DNA from: Dyadobacter sp. 676
GTDB taxonomy: Bacteria; Bacteroidota; Bacteroidia; Cytophagales; Spirosomataceae
Direction: 5' to 3'
NCBI RefSeq assembly: GCF_040448675.1
Contig: NZ_CP159289.1
Span: 5,935,001-5,999,000 of the forward strand
DNA: 64,000 nt
Part shown: positions 62,480-64,000 of the stretch, piece after piece
Numbering within the stretch: position 1 is the stretch's first letter
Layout: every line of letters starts with the position of its first letter
The notes under the pieces: generated by a model
Seen by the model: only the letters and a program-made list of their open reading frames with translations
Told to the model about the DNA's origin: nothing
Databases searched by the model: none
Translations under genes and position numbers: made by a program

Positions 62480-62529
62480 CAAAACTGGCTTTTTAGCTGC
62501 ATTCGGGCATCTCCAATCGTGCCCGGATG
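62480..62529 (-). promoter_or_regulatory. Promoter of the DoxX gene with an operator-like inverted repeat
   Basis: CAGTTTTG (minus strand, 62487-62480) is the -7-like box, 32 bases before the ATG at 62448. CATTCGGGCA (62500-62509) and TGCCCGGATG (62520-62529) are inverted arms matching at 9 of 10 positions over a 10-base spacer, placed over the -33 region. The -7 box to ATG stretch shares TCAATTAAC, CAAAACAG and GACCATG with the SDR leader at 45912. Confidence 0.6.
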
Positions 62530-62632
62530 GGCGCATTCGCCGGTGGAATAGGCGGCAAGGGCGGTGAATTGGCGGCGACGGCCGGTTTCTGGAACAGTTT
62601 TTAATAGCCTGTTATAATATTATTGCTCACAA

Positions 62633-63538
62633 ATGGCTTCGAATTTCATGATCACCGAGGGAAACCCGATAATCCGCAACCACTACACCGCCGATCCGAC
62701 CGTGCTGGTACACAACGGAAGCATTTACCTTTATACAGGCCACGACGATCCCCCGGCCGGCGTCGACGACTACCATATGCACGACTGGCTCTGCTTCTCG
62801 TCGACCGATCTCGTTCACTGGAATGAACATCCTTTCCCGTTGAAGGCGACGGATTTCTCATGGGCCAGCGGCGACGCCTATGCATCCAAAGTAATCGGAT
62901 ATCGGGGGCGATTTTGCTGGTTCGTGTCCGTCACGCACGCAGGCGGACCGCATAAGGCGATCGGCGTAGCGGTTTCGGACAATCCCGTGGGGCCGTTTCG
63001 TGATGCCAGGGGCGCAGCTCTGATCACGCACGATATGCTTCCCCCAACCGACAACGAAAAGGCCAATCTCGATCCGACGGTGCTTGTCGACGACGACGGC
63101 GCGGCTTATATGTTCTGGGGTAACGGGCAATGCTATTTCGCGAGGCTGACCGGCGATCTTACCGCCCTGGAAGGGGAAATCGCGGTTGTAGACCTTCCGG
63201 GATTCTCCGAAGGGGCGCACATACACAAGCGGGACGGCATTTATTACCTCGCCTACGGATACGGCTACCCCGAGAAAGTAGCTTACGCGACGAGCCGCAA
63301 GATCGAAGGACCGTGGGAATTCAGGGGCATATTGAATGAAATAGCCGGTAACTGTGCCACGAATCGTCCGGCGGTCGTCGATTTCCGGGGGGAAAGCTAC
63401 TTTTTTTACCACAACGGTGCATTGCCCGGAGGAGGAAGCCACCGGAGGTCCGTTTGTGTCGACAGGTTGTATTACGAGGAAGATGGCTCGCTCCGAAGGG
63501 TAGTCATGACCACCGAAGGGGTACGAGGGAGCCGTTAG
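62633..63538 (+). CDS. Cytoplasmic GH43 family enzyme
   Basis: 301 residues without signal peptide. GH43 triad: Asp in NHYTADPTVLVHNGSIYLYTG, Asp in KANLDPTVLVDDDGAAYMFWG and Glu in PGFSEGAHIHKRDGIYYLAYG. It lacks the C-terminal accessory domain of the other GH43 gene in this window. Being cytoplasmic it should act on imported oligosaccharides such as arabino- or xylo-oligomers. It ends seven bases from the convergent response regulator gene. Confidence 0.9.
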   Translation: MASNFMITEGNPIIRNHYTADPTVLVHNGSIYLYTGHDDPPAGVDDYHMHDWLCFSSTDLVHWNEHPFPLKATDFSWASGDAYASKVIGYRGRFCWFVSVTHAGGPHKAIGVAVSDNPVGPFRDARGAALITHDMLPPTDNEKANLDPTVLVDDDGAAYMFWGNGQCYFARLTGDLTALEGEIAVVDLPGFSEGAHIHKRDGIYYLAYGYGYPEKVAYATSRKIEGPWEFRGILNEIAGNCATNRPAVVDFRGESYFFYHNGALPGGGSHRRSVCVDRLYYEEDGSLRRVVMTTEGVRGSR

Positions 63539-63545
63539 CGCCTGC

Positions 63546-63950
63546 TCAGGGTTCCTTTAAGCCGCCCAGGTATTTTTTCAGGATCCTTCTGGCGACATCC
63601 AGGTAACCGTCCAGGGTGGAGGGCTTTGTATAAAAGCCATCGGCACCTGCCTGGTAGGCTATTTCGGCATTGTTGCTGTCGTTGGACAGCACGATTTTGG
63701 GGACGTTTTCAAAGTCGGCAAACGACTGGATGGCCCCCAGTACTTCCACACCGTTCATTCGGGGCATATTCATATCCACCAGGATGAGCTCGGGACGCGG
63801 ATTGCCCTTAACCAGCAGGTCTACGAGCTCTCTGCCGTCTTCCACTTCGACGATCTTCCTCTTTTCGCCAACTATATTCAATGCTTCGCCAATGAGATAG
63901 CGGTCGTCCGCGTCGTCGTCAACGATAATTACAGTGTTTTTTTTCATCAC
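63546..63950 (-). CDS. Single-domain response regulator (CheY-like)
   Basis: 134 residues. Receiver motifs: VIIVDDDADDRYLIGEAL, phosphoacceptor Asp in LILVDMNMPRMNGVEVL, Ser/Asn in KIVLSNDSN and Lys in GFYTKPSTLDGYL. No output domain or kinase nearby. It resembles the other two lone receivers in this window in size and layout, and the DADDR start suggests Bacteroidota-type phosphorelay receivers. Confidence 0.92.
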   Translation of the reverse strand: MMKKNTVIIVDDDADDRYLIGEALNIVGEKRKIVEVEDGRELVDLLVKGNPRPELILVDMNMPRMNGVEVLGAIQSFADFENVPKIVLSNDSNNAEIAYQAGADGFYTKPSTLDGYLDVARRILKKYLGGLKEP

Positions 63951-64000
63951 CTCTCAAAAGCTTGGTACACACGTGTTTTTTGAAACGACCGGTTCGATTG

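Overview
The window looks like a chromosomal segment of a Bacteroidota bacterium, most likely a Cytophagales relative of Dyadobacter or Spirosoma (inference). The signs are a SusC/SusD pair, other TonB-dependent receptor genes, proteins with type IX secretion (T9SS) C-terminal sorting domains, many exported sugar-active enzymes, moderate GC, and promoters carrying the Bacteroidota -7 element TAnnTTTG. I see no rRNA, tRNA, CRISPR array, insertion sequence or prophage block.

Layout. 1-7.1 kb (minus): a truncated FtsX-type permease, its PadR regulator, a short tandem repeat, then a SusD/SusC pair in which susC carries two compensating single-base frameshifts. 7.3-9.2 kb (plus): exported RidA-like protein, VOC protein, AlkD-like repair protein. 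9.2-14 kb: a glycan cluster with a TIGR04325 methyltransferase, a DXD glycosyltransferase, a cupin lacking the usual histidines, and three GT2 glycosyltransferases in overlapping genes. 14.5-24.4 kb: TlpA-like thioredoxin, Bcr/CflA exporter with an AraC regulator, a lipoprotein, a MacB/FtsX permease, a di-heme peroxidase and a ThuA-like protein. 24.6-29.5 kb: two S74 (chaperone endosialidase) fibre proteins flank a frameshifted T9SS cargo gene; a stand-alone serine-recombinase-like domain without its active site and an unknown small protein follow.

29.7-45.9 kb: sulfatase, short-chain dehydrogenase, GlgX, a single-domain response regulator, a two-gene equivalent of plant Tm-1 (PEP-hydrolase-like plus UPF0261), an Hsp70-like protein, tautomerase and a non-canonical SDR, a triple-PAS histidine kinase with its response regulator, a GH28 polygalacturonase, a frameshifted GT39-like membrane glycosyltransferase, and a second SDR. 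The SDR genes at 31.2 and 45.9 kb share an upstream element identical at 36 of 38 positions, with the same spacing to the -7 box. 46-64 kb: a polytopic membrane protein, a delta-60-repeat T9SS protein, a 42-residue membrane protein, a Tat-exported sugar isomerase-like protein, two GH43 enzymes, an endonuclease/phosphatase-fold protein, a GH106 rhamnosidase, a TonB receptor, a DoxX/thioredoxin-like pair and a third single-domain response regulator.

Taken together the window supports uptake and breakdown of plant-type polysaccharides (SusCD, GH28, GH43, GH106, sulfatase, ThuA, sugar isomerase), surface glycan assembly, and cell-surface display by T9SS and S74 proteins. The most unusual items are the shared SDR/DoxX promoter architecture, several conserved folds that have lost catalytic residues, the S74/T9SS surface cluster, and four single-base homopolymer frameshifts in three otherwise intact genes. 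Those frameshifts may be sequence errors. All functions are inferred from sequence patterns read by eye; no database search was run.
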